Positions 9,110 to 18,531 of a stretch of DNA of 64,000 nucleotides are shown here, in pieces (position 1 is the first letter of the stretch; every line of letters begins with the position of its first letter). This stretch comes from Ilumatobacteraceae bacterium (lineage in GTDB: Bacteria > Actinomycetota > Acidimicrobiia > Acidimicrobiales > Ilumatobacteraceae). Both the position numbers and the translations under genes were made by a program. The DNA lies in assembly GCA_021299715.1 (NCBI GenBank), contig JAJTEL010000004.1, positions 1 through 64,000 of the forward strand. The letters run 5' to 3'. The notes beneath the pieces are model-generated. The model had not been told where the DNA came from. It saw only the letters and a list, made by a program, of their open reading frames with translations, and made no database searches.

Positions 9110-9474
9110 TCCAGCAAGAATCTCGACTTCGTGTTGCCGACAACAGCGGCGCAAAAGAAGTTCTCGTCATCAAAGTCCTCGGTGGTACGCGTCGTCGTTA
9201 CGCGTCAATCGGCGACGTTTTCATTGGCACGGTGAAGGATGCAATTCCTGGTGCTGGTGTAAAGAAGGGTGAAGTTGTTCGATGCGTGGTTGTTCGCGTG
9301 AAGAAGGAAAAGCGTCGTCCCGACGGCAGCTACATCCGCTTCGACGAGAACGCAGCAGTGCTCATCAAAGAAGACCTCACGCCTCGTGGCACACGTATCT
9401 TCGGACCCGTTGGCCGCGAACTGCGTGACAAGAAGTTCATGCGAATTGTTTCGCTTGCACCGGAGGTGCTCTAA
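9106..9474 (+). CDS. rplN: 50S ribosomal protein L14
   Basis: A 122-residue L14 starting [19 protein letters not shown] from a GTG codon that overlaps the rpsQ stop (GTGA). It retains [24 protein letters not shown] and the C-terminal [26 protein letters not shown]14 forms an intersubunit bridge and is the site where RsfS binds in other bacteria. In E. coli the spc operon begins here; I see no promoter at this point. Confidence 0.97.
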   Translation: MIQQESRLRVADNSGAKEVLVIKVLGGTRRRYASIGDVFIGTVKDAIPGAGVKKGEVVRCVVVRVKKEKRRPDGSYIRFDENAAVLIKEDLTPRGTRIFGPVGRELRDKKFMRIVSLAPEVL

Positions 9475-9477
9475 GTC

Positions 9478-9780
9478 ATGAAGTTCAAAGTGAAAGACGA
9501 AGTTCAAATCATTGCTGGCAAAGATGCAGGCAAGCGTGGCTTCATCATCAAAGCTCTCCCTAAAGAGAACAAAGTTGTCATTGAAGGCGCAAACATTGCG
9601 AAGAAGCATCAGAAGGCAACGCAAGCAAACCAGAAGGCCGACATTGTTGAAAAGCCAATGCCCATTCACGCATCCAACGTGATGCTTGTGGTCGATGGCA
9701 AGCCAACTCGAATCGGCTACAAGGTCAACGCAGACGGCACCAAGGTGCGCGTCGCGAAGAAGTCAGGAAAGGAAGTCTGA
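9478..9780 (+). CDS. rplX: 50S ribosomal protein L24
   Basis: A 100-residue L24 with the KOW motif at its start ([19 protein letters not shown]) and [22 protein letters not shown]24 helps begin 50S assembly. It starts three bases after rplN, and its stop overlaps the next start. Confidence 0.97.
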   Translation: MKFKVKDEVQIIAGKDAGKRGFIIKALPKENKVVIEGANIAKKHQKATQANQKADIVEKPMPIHASNVMLVVDGKPTRIGYKVNADGTKVRVAKKSGKEV

Positions 9781-10409
9781 TGGCTACCGCGACCGCTCCG
9801 CGCCTCAAGGCAAAGTACGACGCCGAAGTGAAGCAAGCATTGCTTGCTCAACTTGGTCTCGACAATGTCATGCAAGTTCCAAAATTGGAAAAGATCGTTA
9901 TCAACATGGGTGTCGGCAAGGCCACACAGCAGCCATCGCTGTTGGACAGTGCAGTTGCAGATCTCACCGCTATTGCCGGTCAGAAGCCAATCGTTACCAA
10001 GTCACGTGACTCCATCGCAGGTTTCAAGCTTCGCGAAAACCAAGCAATTGGTTGCAAAGTCACATTGCGCGGCGACCGCATGTGGGAGTTCTTCGACCGC
10101 TTGCTCGCAATTGCAATCCCACGTATTCGTGACTTCCGTGGTCTTCCAGCCCATTCATGGGATGGTCGCGGTAACTACACATTCGGTCTCACAGAACAAA
10201 CAGTGTTCCCCGAGATTGATTACGACAAGATCGATGCCCCACAAGGCATGGACATCACGATCGTCACAACGGCGGTCAACGACGAGGCGGGCAAGGCCCT
10301 TCTCGACGCTTTCGGTTTCCCCTTCAAGCGCGGCAACGAGGCCGGTGGTCCTCCAGCACGCAAGAAGCCCAAGTCACGTGGCCCCGTTCGCGGCGGCAAG
10401 AAGAAGTAG
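9780..10409 (+). CDS. rplE: 50S ribosomal protein L5, basic C-terminal extension
   Basis: A 209-residue L5 with [40 protein letters not shown] and [21 protein letters not shown]5 binds 5S rRNA and contacts P-site tRNA. The usual length is about 180 residues; here a Gly/Pro/Lys/Arg-rich tail of about 25 residues follows the core. The ATG overlaps the rplX TGA. Confidence 0.97.
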   Translation: MATATAPRLKAKYDAEVKQALLAQLGLDNVMQVPKLEKIVINMGVGKATQQPSLLDSAVADLTAIAGQKPIVTKSRDSIAGFKLRENQAIGCKVTLRGDRMWEFFDRLLAIAIPRIRDFRGLPAHSWDGRGNYTFGLTEQTVFPEIDYDKIDAPQGMDITIVTTAVNDEAGKALLDAFGFPFKRGNEAGGPPARKKPKSRGPVRGGKKK

Positions 10410-10419
10410 GTAGAGGACA

Positions 10420-10605
10420 ATGGCAAAGAAGTCTCTCATCAACAAGGCAAATGCAAAGCCCAAGTTCAAGGTTCGCGCGTACACGCGTTGCCGCAAGTGC
10501 GGTCGCGCTCGTTCGGTGTACCGCAAGTTTGGGTTGTGCCGCGTATGTCTCCGAGAAATGGCTCATGCAGGTGAAATTCCTGGCGTGACCAAGGCGAGCT
10601 GGTGA
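10420..10605 (+). CDS. rpsZ: 30S ribosomal protein S14, zinc-binding type
   Basis: A 61-residue short S14 with two Cys pairs, [20 protein letters not shown], that bind zinc in the type Z family. It ends [11 protein letters not shown], typical of this form. It takes the normal rpsN position between rplE and rpsH. Confidence 0.97.
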   Translation: MAKKSLINKANAKPKFKVRAYTRCRKCGRARSVYRKFGLCRVCLREMAHAGEIPGVTKASW

Positions 10606-10615
10606 GGTAACAATC

Positions 10616-11017
10616 ATGATGACTGATCCCATCGCAGACATGCTCACACGTCTCCGCAACGCGAACACCGCGTTGAAGGAAGTTGTGGCCATGCCGTCGT
10701 CGAAGCAGAAAGTTGCTCTCGCCGAAATTTTGAAGAAGGAGGGCTACATCGCCGACTTCTCCGTTGCACCAGCAACGAAGGGTCCAGGCAATGTGCTCAC
10801 CGTCAACATGAAGTACTCAAACGATCGTCACCGCACCATCAGCGGTCTCACGCGCGTTTCAACTCCCGGTCTTCGTGTGTATCGCAACTCAAAAGAGGTT
10901 CCCCGTGTTCTCGGTGGTCTCGGTGTTGCAGTTCTGTCCACTAGCCAAGGTCTTATGACCGACCGTGAAGCGCGCAAGCGCAAGGTCGGCGGCGAAGTCC
11001 TGTGCTTCGTGTGGTGA
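10616..11017 (+). CDS. rpsH: 30S ribosomal protein S8
   Basis: A 133-residue S8 reading [16 protein letters not shown] and ending [18 protein letters not shown]. In E. coli S8 is the translational repressor of the spc operon. Two adjacent ATG codons (10616 and 10619) are possible starts; I use the first. GGTAAC precedes it. Confidence 0.96.
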   Translation: MMTDPIADMLTRLRNANTALKEVVAMPSSKQKVALAEILKKEGYIADFSVAPATKGPGNVLTVNMKYSNDRHRTISGLTRVSTPGLRVYRNSKEVPRVLGGLGVAVLSTSQGLMTDREARKRKVGGEVLCFVW

Positions 11018-11042
11018 CCTCGGGACGAAAGTAGGAAACGAA

Positions 11043-11582
11043 ATGTCACGTATCGGCAAAGCCCCCATCACAATTCCATCCGGAGTCGAAGTCACCATCT
11101 CAGGTCGCAACGTTTCCGTGAAGGGACCAAAGGGAACACTCGCTCGCAACATTCCTGGTGAGATCATCATCCGCAAGGAAGAGAGCACCATTTTTGTAGA
11201 GCGTCCAAACGACGAGCGTCAAAACCGCTCGTTGCACGGTCTCTCACGCACACTCATTAACAACATGATCATCGGTGTCACCGATGGGTTCACTAAGGAA
11301 CTGGAAATCATCGGCGTTGGTTACCGCGCAGAAGCACAAGGTGCAAACCTTCGTCTTGCTCTCGGTTTCTCACACCCCGTCATCGTTCCAGCACCAGACG
11401 GAATTACTTTCGAAATCCCTGTTCAGACTCGCGTCATCGTCAAGGGCATCGACAAAGAACTCGTTGGTCAGGTTGCAGCAGACATCCGCTCCATTCGTAA
11501 GCCAGAGCCTTATAAGGGCAAGGGCGTGCGTTACCTCGGTGAGCGCGTTCTTCGTAAGGCCGGCAAGACCGGCAAGAAGTGA
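11043..11582 (+). CDS. rplF: 50S ribosomal protein L6
   Basis: A 179-residue L6 from the ATG at 11043: [19 protein letters not shown], then [19 protein letters not shown] and [22 protein letters not shown]6 lies near the GTPase-associated region of the 50S. A longer in-frame reading from 10965 overlaps rpsH and lacks similarity. GTAGGAAA lies just upstream. Confidence 0.97.
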   Translation: MSRIGKAPITIPSGVEVTISGRNVSVKGPKGTLARNIPGEIIIRKEESTIFVERPNDERQNRSLHGLSRTLINNMIIGVTDGFTKELEIIGVGYRAEAQGANLRLALGFSHPVIVPAPDGITFEIPVQTRVIVKGIDKELVGQVAADIRSIRKPEPYKGKGVRYLGERVLRKAGKTGKK

Positions 11583-11603
11583 TTCGGTAGCAAAGGTTTC
11601 ACC

Positions 11604-11969
11604 ATGGCAAACATCGCAAAAATCCGTCGCGAATCGCGTCTTCGTCGTCACCGTCGTGTGCGTAAGAAGATTCATGGCACCGCAGAGCGTCCGCGCCTCG
11701 CAGTGCATCGCACAAACAAGCACTTCAACATGCAGCTCATCAACGACGACCTTGGTCATACCGTTGCTGCTGCATCGTCAGTAGAAACTGGCCTTCGTAG
11801 CGACAGCGGCGCAACCGTTGCTGCTGCAACAAAGGTCGGACAATTAATCGCACAACGCGCCAAGGAAGCCGGAGTCACAGCAGTCGTTTTCGACCGCGGT
11901 GGATTCGCTTACCACGGTCGTGTTGCCGCTGCGGCAGAAGCCGCACGTGAAGCAGGACTGGAGTTCTGA
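11604..11969 (+). CDS. rplR: 50S ribosomal protein L18
   Basis: A 121-residue L18: [62 protein letters not shown]18 binds 5S rRNA with L5. Normal length. The stop overlaps the rpsE start. Confidence 0.97.
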   Translation: MANIAKIRRESRLRRHRRVRKKIHGTAERPRLAVHRTNKHFNMQLINDDLGHTVAAASSVETGLRSDSGATVAAATKVGQLIAQRAKEAGVTAVVFDRGGFAYHGRVAAAAEAAREAGLEF

Positions 11970-12544
11970 TGAGCAACGCATTCACAAACACAACACCTGA
12001 ACCAGGTGCATTGCGTGAGTCACGCGTCATTCACATCAACCGTGTTGCAAAGGTTGTGAAGGGTGGACGTCGTTTCTCCTTCACCGCACTTGTCGTTGTT
12101 GGTGACGGAAATGGTCGCGTGGGTCTTGGTTACGGAAAGGCAAAGGAAGTTCCTTTGGCAATCCAAAAGGGAACCGAAGAAGCAAAGCGCAACTTGTTCG
12201 ATGTTGCACTTGCTGGTTCCACCATTACGCACCCCATTCTCGGTATTTCTGGTGCAGGTCGCGTGCTGTTGAAGCCCGCAGCTCCTGGTACCGGAGTTAT
12301 CGCTGGTGGTGCTGCACGAATCATCCTTGAAGAAGCAGGCATTCACGACGTGTTGGCAAAGTCGCTTGGTTCGGCAAACGCAATCAACGTTGCACGCGCA
12401 ACCATTGAAGGTCTTCGTCAGCTTCAACGTCCCGATGAAGTAGCAAAGCGTCGCGGCATTCCCGCCGAATCATTTGCTCCAAAGGGAATGCTGAAGGCAT
12501 ACACCGACCGCAAGAAGGCCGCAGCAGCAGGAGAAGTTCACTGA
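11969..12544 (+). CDS. rpsE: 30S ribosomal protein S5
   Basis: A 191-residue S5 with [20 protein letters not shown], the glycine-rich [18 protein letters not shown], and [20 protein letters not shown]5 lines the mRNA entry site and affects decoding accuracy. ATG overlaps the rplR TGA by one base. Confidence 0.97.
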   Translation: MSNAFTNTTPEPGALRESRVIHINRVAKVVKGGRRFSFTALVVVGDGNGRVGLGYGKAKEVPLAIQKGTEEAKRNLFDVALAGSTITHPILGISGAGRVLLKPAAPGTGVIAGGAARIILEEAGIHDVLAKSLGSANAINVARATIEGLRQLQRPDEVAKRRGIPAESFAPKGMLKAYTDRKKAAAAGEVH

Positions 12545-12546
12545 TC

Positions 12547-12732
12547 ATGGCTGAAAAGACCATCACCGTTACTCTCAAGCGTTCGAAAATCGGCGCAAAG
12601 CCAAAGACACGTGGAACACTGCGCGCACTTGGCCTCAGCAAGATTGGCGACACAAATACCGTTCCCGATCGTCCAGAAATTCGCGGCATGCTTGCACGTG
12701 TTCCGCACCTCATCGAAGTACAGGAGAACTGA
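12547..12732 (+). CDS. rpmD: 50S ribosomal protein L30
   Basis: A 61-residue L30: TITVTLKRSKIGAKPKTRGTL, RALGLSKIGDTNTVPDRPEIRGMLARVPHLIEV. L30 is absent in some bacteria but present here in its usual place between rpsE and rplO. Confidence 0.96.
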   Translation: MAEKTITVTLKRSKIGAKPKTRGTLRALGLSKIGDTNTVPDRPEIRGMLARVPHLIEVQEN

Positions 12733-12734
12733 TC

Positions 12735-13226
12735 ATGCGCGTCGATGAACTCGCACCAGCACCAGGAAGCGTTAAGCGCGCCAAGCGCGTTGGCCGTGGT
12801 ACAGGCGGTAAGGGCGGTAAGACCGCCGGCCGTGGTACCAAGGGTCAGCATGCACGTGGTCGCGGAAAAGTGGCACGTGGTTTCGAAGGTGGCCAGATGC
12901 CACTGAAGCAACGCGTTCCAAAGTTGAAGGGTTTCAACAACCCATTCCGCGTTGAGTACTACGCCGTCAACCTCGATTCATTGAATGAACTTGGTCTTGG
13001 CGAAGTCACACCAGAAATCCTCGTCGACAAGGGAGTCGCTCACAAGGGAACCTATGTCAAGGTTCTTGGTCGTGGCGAAATCTCTATCGCTGTCAAGGTG
13101 TCTGCACACGCAGTATCGAAGTCCGCAGAAAAGGCCATCGTGGCTGCTGGCGGATCAGTGACCATCTTGCCGCTGCCATTCAAGGTTCGTCCTGCAGCAA
13201 ACGGCAACCAGTTCACCAACCGCTAA
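12735..13226 (+). CDS. rplO: 50S ribosomal protein L15
   Basis: A 163-residue L15. The Gly/Lys/Arg-rich N-terminal extension threads into rRNA (RVGRGTGGKGGKTAGRGTKG, HARGRGKVARGFEGGQMPL), followed by the globular C-terminal half with VLGRGEISIAVKVSAHAVSKSAEK. Starts two bases after rpmD. It is the last ribosomal gene before secY. Confidence 0.97.
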   Translation: MRVDELAPAPGSVKRAKRVGRGTGGKGGKTAGRGTKGQHARGRGKVARGFEGGQMPLKQRVPKLKGFNNPFRVEYYAVNLDSLNELGLGEVTPEILVDKGVAHKGTYVKVLGRGEISIAVKVSAHAVSKSAEKAIVAAGGSVTILPLPFKVRPAANGNQFTNR

Positions 13227-13268
13227 CCACGTCGCGAATTTTCGCACGACGTTGACAAGGAGTACCGC

Positions 13269-14588
13269 GTGTTCTCAAACGTGAAGAACATCTTCAAAGT
13301 GGAAGATCTTCGTAAGAAGCTTCTATTCACAGTGTTGATGATCATGGTCTACCGATTCGGTTCGGCTATTCGCGTTCCTGGCGTAGATGCCAATGCAGTG
13401 TCGCAGCTTCGTGAAGCTGCGAACTCGCAAGGTGCACTCGGCTTCTTGAACTTGTTCTCGGGTGGAGCATTCGGTTCGTTCTCCATTTTTGCGTTGGGCA
13501 TCATGCCCTACATCACCTCCAGCATCATCATGCAGGTGCTGAATGTGGTCATTCCAAAACTTCAGGAATGGCAGGAAATGGGAGCAGTCGGTCAGCGCAA
13601 GATCACTCAGTGGACTCGTTACGTGGCTATTGCAATTGCGTTGTTGCAGGGCTCTGGTCTTACTTTCATTTTCGGACAAGGAAATGGTTCGGCATTCTTC
13701 GGTGCAGCCGCGCAAGCCCCCGACGTTGTATTGCTCGACCCATTCATGCCACGAGCTCTGCTGGTTATCCCTTCACTCGTCGCTGGTACTGCGTTGCTGA
13801 TGTGGGTGGGCGAACTCATTAGCCAGCGCGGAATTTCAAACGGCATGTCAGTTCTTATTTTTGCGTCGGTTGTTGCTGGTTTGCCCTACAGCTATTACTC
13901 AATTTTGCAAAGCAAGAAGTTCGTGGTGTTCACAATTCTTGTCATTGTTTCATTGGGAATTCTGGCCGCAGTTGTCCGAGTTGAAATGGGACAACGCCGT
14001 ATTCCGGTGCAGTTTGCAAAACGAGTCGTTGGTCGTCGTATGACTGGCGGACAAAGCACATACATTCCTTTGAAGGTCAACCAAGCCGGCATCGTTCCCA
14101 TTATCTTCGCTTCATCGGTGCTGTTGCTTCCCGTTCTGTTGTCAAACATGTTGGGTAGCGCCGAAGGTTGGCGCGGCTCAATTGCATCGTTCGTCAACGA
14201 TTACTTGGTGAACAGCCAAAACCTTGTGTACATCGTTGGGTTCTTCTTGCTCATCATTGCGTTCGCATACTTCTATAACTCCATTGCCTTCGACCCCATT
14301 CGTCAGGCAGATCAGTTGCGTAAGCAAGGTGGTTTCATTCCTGGCATTCGCCCCGGTGAACAAACAGAGCGTTACCTTGCAAAAGCTGTCAACCGCATCA
14401 CGCTTCCTGGTGCAGTGTTTGTTGGCTTCATTGCAATCTTGCCGTACATCATTTTGTGGGTTGGCGATGTTCAGTCATTCCCATTTGCCGGTACAACGGT
14501 GCTTATTGCTGTGGGTGTCGCACTTGAATTCATGCGACAAATCGACAGCCAGTTGATGCTCCGCAACTATGAGGGCTTCTTAAAGTGA
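13269..14588 (+). CDS. secY: Protein translocase subunit SecY
   Basis: A 439-residue channel protein of the Sec translocon with ten predicted transmembrane segments. The N terminus has VYRFGSAIRVPGVD, the plug and TM2 region has FLNLFSGGAFGSFSIFALGIMPYI, and the C-terminal cytosolic loops carry GGFIPGIRPGEQTERYL, which contacts SecA and the ribosome. The start is a GTG (13269) behind a clear AAGGAG. It follows rplO, the normal place at the end of the spc operon. Confidence 0.98.
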   Translation: MFSNVKNIFKVEDLRKKLLFTVLMIMVYRFGSAIRVPGVDANAVSQLREAANSQGALGFLNLFSGGAFGSFSIFALGIMPYITSSIIMQVLNVVIPKLQEWQEMGAVGQRKITQWTRYVAIAIALLQGSGLTFIFGQGNGSAFFGAAAQAPDVVLLDPFMPRALLVIPSLVAGTALLMWVGELISQRGISNGMSVLIFASVVAGLPYSYYSILQSKKFVVFTILVIVSLGILAAVVRVEMGQRRIPVQFAKRVVGRRMTGGQSTYIPLKVNQAGIVPIIFASSVLLLPVLLSNMLGSAEGWRGSIASFVNDYLVNSQNLVYIVGFFLLIIAFAYFYNSIAFDPIRQADQLRKQGGFIPGIRPGEQTERYLAKAVNRITLPGAVFVGFIAILPYIILWVGDVQSFPFAGTTVLIAVGVALEFMRQIDSQLMLRNYEGFLK

Positions 14589-14619
14589 CCATCAGCCTGT
14601 GAAGGCGGTGGGTCACTTT
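14582..14619 (+). promoter_or_regulatory. Hairpin spanning the secY stop
   Basis: A perfect 9-bp repeat, AAAGTGACC with GGTCACTTT, encloses an inner GCCT/AGGC stem with a GTGA loop. It overlaps the secY stop codon and ends 18 bases before adk. The T-rich tail is short (TTTGTTG), so it may be a weak terminator or attenuator rather than a full stop. Confidence 0.5.
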
Positions 14620-14637
14620 GTTGAGTAAGTAAGCGTC

Positions 14638-15294
14638 ATGATTCCGGGTGCACGTATCGTGCTGTTGGGTCGCCAAGGAGCGGGGAAGGGAACGCAATGC
14701 GTTCGTTTGTCTCGCCACTTTGTTGTTCCGCACATCTCTACGGGCGACATGTTGCGTGCTGCCGTGCGTGAAGGAACCGAATTAGGCAAGATGGCCAAAG
14801 CAGTCATCGACGCCGGCCAATTGGTGGGCGACGACATCATGGTGGGCATTGTTGCTGAGCGTCTCGACGCTGAAGACGCTCGTACCCGTGGCTACATCTT
14901 GGATGGCTTTCCGCGCACGGTTGCCCAGGCAATTGCCCTCGACGAGATCACCGCAAAGAGCCCTGTCGACCTTGCCATCGACTTAGACGTACCCCGCGAC
15001 CTGGTGCTGTCCCGTTTGTCGGCCCGCCGGGTGTGTCGGGACTGTGGCGCCAACTTCCAATCCACGGGCACCGATCCCAGCCCCTGGACCTGCGAGAACT
15101 GTGGGGGAGACGTGGTCCAGCGCGACGACGACACGCCTGCGGCCATCAACCAACGCTTGGACCTCTACGAGACCCAGACCCAGCCCCTAATTGACTATTA
15201 CGGCTCATCGGGCCGAATGGTCGCCGTCGACGGGGTGGGCAGCCCCGACGACGTGTTTGCCCGCCTCACTCAGGCGGTCGAACAAAGGCGCTAA
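14638..15294 (+). CDS. adk: Adenylate kinase, zinc-lid type
   Basis: A 218-residue adenylate kinase (ATP + AMP = 2 ADP). The P-loop is [11 protein letters not shown] near residue 9, the AMP-binding part contains [17 protein letters not shown] and LDGFPRT, and the long LID carries two Cys pairs (CRDC and CENC) that should bind zinc. It follows secY as usual. The methionine aminopeptidase gene map, commonly found between adk and infA, is not present here. Confidence 0.97.
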   Translation: MIPGARIVLLGRQGAGKGTQCVRLSRHFVVPHISTGDMLRAAVREGTELGKMAKAVIDAGQLVGDDIMVGIVAERLDAEDARTRGYILDGFPRTVAQAIALDEITAKSPVDLAIDLDVPRDLVLSRLSARRVCRDCGANFQSTGTDPSPWTCENCGGDVVQRDDDTPAAINQRLDLYETQTQPLIDYYGSSGRMVAVDGVGSPDDVFARLTQAVEQRR

Positions 15295-15301
15295 GTGCCT
15301 A

Positions 15302-15330
15302 TTGGCGCAAGGAAAATGCGCCGATAGCAT
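15302..15330 (+). promoter_or_regulatory. Candidate promoter of the infA-rplQ operon
   Basis: TTGGCG, 17 bases, TAGCAT, just after the adk stop. The CCGATAGC sequence at the -10 matches that of the rplC promoter. The predicted transcript starts near 15337. Confidence 0.6.
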
Positions 15331-15338
15331 TGCCACTC

Positions 15339-15365
15339 GCCCCTGTCGCAGTTCTGCTAAGGGGC
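15339..15365 (+). promoter_or_regulatory. Hairpin at the 5' end of the infA leader
   Basis: GCCCCT pairs with AGGGGC across a 15-base loop, starting about two bases after the predicted transcription start. It could stabilise the mRNA or serve in regulation; no known family is recognised. Confidence 0.35.
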
Positions 15366-15394
15366 ACTCTGTTCCATCAATCAAGGAGACCACC

Positions 15395-15619
15395 CTGGCT
15401 AAGCCAAAAGAAGATGCGATCGTGCTCGAGGGCACGATTCTTGAATCTCTGCCGAACGCAATGTTTCGTGTGGAGTTAGAGAACGGCCACAAAGTGCTGG
15501 CGCACATCTCAGGAAAAATGCGTATGCACTACATCCGCATTCTTCCAGGCGACAAAGTTCAGGTTGAGCTCACCCCATACGACCTCACCCGCGGTCGTAT
15601 TACATACCGTTTCAAGTGA
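15395..15619 (+). CDS. infA: Translation initiation factor IF-1, apparent CTG start
   Basis: The protein matches IF-1 from its first residues: [20 protein letters not shown], then [20 protein letters not shown] and [15 protein letters not shown]-1 binds the ribosomal A site during initiation. In the position where homologs have the initiator Met, the codon is CTG (15395), with AAGGAG at an ideal 6-base spacing (15383-15388). No ATG, GTG or TTG lies in frame near it; the frame stays open into the adk 3' end with no family similarity. With this start, the length is 74 residues, close to the family norm of 72-73. Confidence 0.88.
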   Translation: MAKPKEDAIVLEGTILESLPNAMFRVELENGHKVLAHISGKMRMHYIRILPGDKVQVELTPYDLTRGRITYRFK

Positions 15620-15626
15620 GAACGCA

Positions 15627-15740
15627 ATGAAAGTACGCCCGAGCGTCAAGAAAATTTGTGAGAAGTGCAAGGTCATCCGTCGTCACGGGCGTGTGATGGT
15701 GATCTGCGAAAACCCCCGGCACAAGCAGCGCCAGGGCTAA
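15627..15740 (+). CDS. rpmJ: 50S ribosomal protein L36
   Basis: A 37-residue protein, [20 protein letters not shown] to the end NPRHKQRQG. It has the zinc ligands of the C+ form: CEKC, a third Cys in VICENP and the His in PRHKQ. It lies seven bases after infA, the usual order infA-rpmJ-rpsM. Confidence 0.96.
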   Translation: MKVRPSVKKICEKCKVIRRHGRVMVICENPRHKQRQG

Positions 15741-15767
15741 GAAAGTCAACGAAGGAAACGTAAACAC

Positions 15768-16145
15768 ATGGCACGTATTGCTGGCGTCGACATCCCACGC
15801 GAAAAGCGTTTGGAGATTTCGTTGACATATATCTTCGGCATTGGTCGACCAACATCACAGAAAATCTGTGAATCAACTGGCCTTAACCCCAACACTCGCG
15901 TTCGCGATCTCACAGAAGACGAAGTGAACCGCATTCGTGCATGGGTAGATCAAAACATCACTGTTGAAGGTGACCTGCGCCGCGACGTGCAGCAGGACAT
16001 CAAGCGCAAGATCGAAATCGGATGCCTTCAAGGCGTTCGTCATCGCAAGGGTCTTCCCGTTCGTGGACAGCGCACGCACACAAACGCGCGCACACGTAAG
16101 GGACCAAAGAAGACAGTTGCCAACAAGAAGAAGGCAGTGAGGTAA
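15768..16145 (+). CDS. rpsM: 30S ribosomal protein S13
   Basis: A 125-residue S13 starting [20 protein letters not shown], with [18 protein letters not shown] and the basic tail [19 protein letters not shown] that contacts tRNA. AAGGAAAC precedes the ATG. S13 makes intersubunit bridges in the head of the 30S. Confidence 0.97.
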   Translation: MARIAGVDIPREKRLEISLTYIFGIGRPTSQKICESTGLNPNTRVRDLTEDEVNRIRAWVDQNITVEGDLRRDVQQDIKRKIEIGCLQGVRHRKGLPVRGQRTHTNARTRKGPKKTVANKKKAVR

Positions 16146-16149
16146 CACC

Positions 16150-16548
16150 ATGGCGAAGGCACAAGCAGGCGGCCGCCGTCCACGTAAGCGCGAGCGCAAG
16201 AACGTCACTTCAGGTGTTGTTCACATCAAGAGTTCTTTCAACAACACCATCGTGTCTATTACAGACATGGAAGGCAATGTCATTTCATGGGCATCGTCTG
16301 GTGGAGTTGGTTTCAAGGGTTCACGTAAGTCCACTCCGTTTGCTGCACAAATGGCAGCGGAGAAGGCAGCAAAGGCAGCAATGGAGCATGGTCTTCGTCG
16401 CGCCGAAGTTCACGTAAAGGGTCCAGGTTCTGGCCGCGACACTGCGCTTCGTTCAATTCAGAACGTTGGCATTGAAGTGTCAGGCATCAAGGACGTCACC
16501 CCGGTACCGCACAACGGTTGCCGTCAGCCGAAGCGTCGGAGGAGCTAA
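16150..16548 (+). CDS. rpsK: 30S ribosomal protein S11
   Basis: A 132-residue S11: [41 protein letters not shown] and [17 protein letters not shown] at the end. S11 lies on the 30S platform next to the mRNA exit. Starts four bases after rpsM. Confidence 0.97.
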   Translation: MAKAQAGGRRPRKRERKNVTSGVVHIKSSFNNTIVSITDMEGNVISWASSGGVGFKGSRKSTPFAAQMAAEKAAKAAMEHGLRRAEVHVKGPGSGRDTALRSIQNVGIEVSGIKDVTPVPHNGCRQPKRRRS

Positions 16549-16550
16549 TC

Positions 16551-17162
<612 letters not shown>

Positions 17163-17191
17163 TTTTCACAGCCGTTTCATAGGAGAGCACC

Positions 17192-18124
17192 ATGCTTGTC
17201 ATCCAACGTCCTTCAGTCGAAGCAATTGGCGACGACCATCCAACACGTCAGCGTTTTGCTGTCGGCCCACTCGAGCCAGGCTTCGGCCACACCATTGGTA
17301 ACTCGTTGCGCCGCACATTGTTGTCATCAATTCCTGGTGCAGCAATCACCACTGTCAAGTTCGACGGTGTAGAGCACGAGTTCACCACCATCAAGGGCAT
17401 GACCGAGGACATCACTGAACTCATCATGAACTTGAAAGATGTTGTTGTTGTGTCTCACAGTGACGAGCCAGTAGTTCTTCGCGTTGACGCTAAGGGACCA
17501 TCAAGCTTTAAGGCCGGCGACATTCAAACAACCGCCGACATTGAAATCTTGAACCCATCACTGCACCTCGCAACATTGAATGCTGGCGCACAACTTGGTT
17601 TCGACATCACCATCGAGCGCGGTCGCGGATACATGTCCACCGACCGTGATGCAGAGAGCCGCGTCATCGGAGTCATCCCCATCGACGCAATCTTCTCGCC
17701 AGTGCGTCGCGTCATGTTCGATGTAGAGCCAACTCGTGTTGCGCAAAGCACCAACTATGACCGTCTCATTCTCGACATCGAGACCGATGGTTCAATTTCT
17801 CCACGCGAAGCTCTTGCATCTGCAGCAGCAACATTGCGTTCGCTTGTCGATCTCATTGCAACGCTGTCCGAAGAGCCACAAGCACTTGAACTCAGCGAAC
17901 CAATTGGTGCAAACGTTGGCGTGCCAGACCTTGACCTTCCCATTGAAGATCTCGATCTCAGCGAGCGCCCACGCAACTGCCTCAAGCGCGGACAAATCAA
18001 CACCATCGGCGAACTTCTTTTGAAGAGCACCGACGATCTTTTGAACATCACCAACTTTGGCCAGAAGAGCCTCGACGAAATCATCCAGAAATTGGATGAG
18101 CGCGGCCTCTCACTGCGCGCATAA
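17192..18124 (+). CDS. rpoA: DNA-directed RNA polymerase subunit alpha
   Basis: A 310-residue alpha subunit. The N-terminal dimerisation domain shows FAVGPLEPGFGHTIGNSLRR and FTTIKGMTEDITELIMNLKD. After a linker near residue 235, the C-terminal domain (ERPRNCLKRGQINTIGELL, NITNFGQKSLDEI) binds UP elements and activators. AGGAGAG precedes the ATG. It is part of the infA-rplQ operon. Confidence 0.98.
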   Translation: MLVIQRPSVEAIGDDHPTRQRFAVGPLEPGFGHTIGNSLRRTLLSSIPGAAITTVKFDGVEHEFTTIKGMTEDITELIMNLKDVVVVSHSDEPVVLRVDAKGPSSFKAGDIQTTADIEILNPSLHLATLNAGAQLGFDITIERGRGYMSTDRDAESRVIGVIPIDAIFSPVRRVMFDVEPTRVAQSTNYDRLILDIETDGSISPREALASAAATLRSLVDLIATLSEEPQALELSEPIGANVGVPDLDLPIEDLDLSERPRNCLKRGQINTIGELLLKSTDDLLNITNFGQKSLDEIIQKLDERGLSLRA

Positions 18125-18148
18125 TTTCGGAACTCAAGGAGCACCACA

Positions 18149-18517
18149 ATGGCAACACCACGTCGCGCCCCCCGCTTCGGCGGAAGTGCTGCGCATCAGC
18201 GTCTGCTCATGGCAAACATGGCGGCATCGCTGTTCGCTGCAGAGGGAATCACCACAACCGAAGCAAAGGCAAAGGCATTGCGTCCAATTGCTGAAAAGCT
18301 CATCACCAAGGCAAAGAAGGCCCAAGAAGATGGTCCAATGCGTATTCACCGCATTCGTCAAATTCAGGGTTACCTCGGTGACAAAGAAATGACCAACAAG
18401 CTTGTGAACGAAGTTGCGCCAAAGTACATGGCACGCAACGGCGGGTACACACGCATCTTGAAGCTCGGAACCCGCCAGGGTGACGCTGCGCCAATGGCGC
18501 GCATCGAACTGGTCTGA
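18149..18517 (+). CDS. rplQ: 50S ribosomal protein L17
   Basis: A 122-residue L17: RAPRFGGSAAHQRLLMANMA, LFAAEGITTTEAKAKALRP and GGYTRILKLGTRQGDAAPMA. L17 sits near the tunnel exit. AAGGAGCAC precedes the ATG. Last gene of the alpha operon; a terminator follows 38 bases later. Confidence 0.97.
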   Translation: MATPRRAPRFGGSAAHQRLLMANMAASLFAAEGITTTEAKAKALRPIAEKLITKAKKAQEDGPMRIHRIRQIQGYLGDKEMTNKLVNEVAPKYMARNGGYTRILKLGTRQGDAAPMARIELV

Positions 18518-18531
18518 GTGATAACCCGGTC

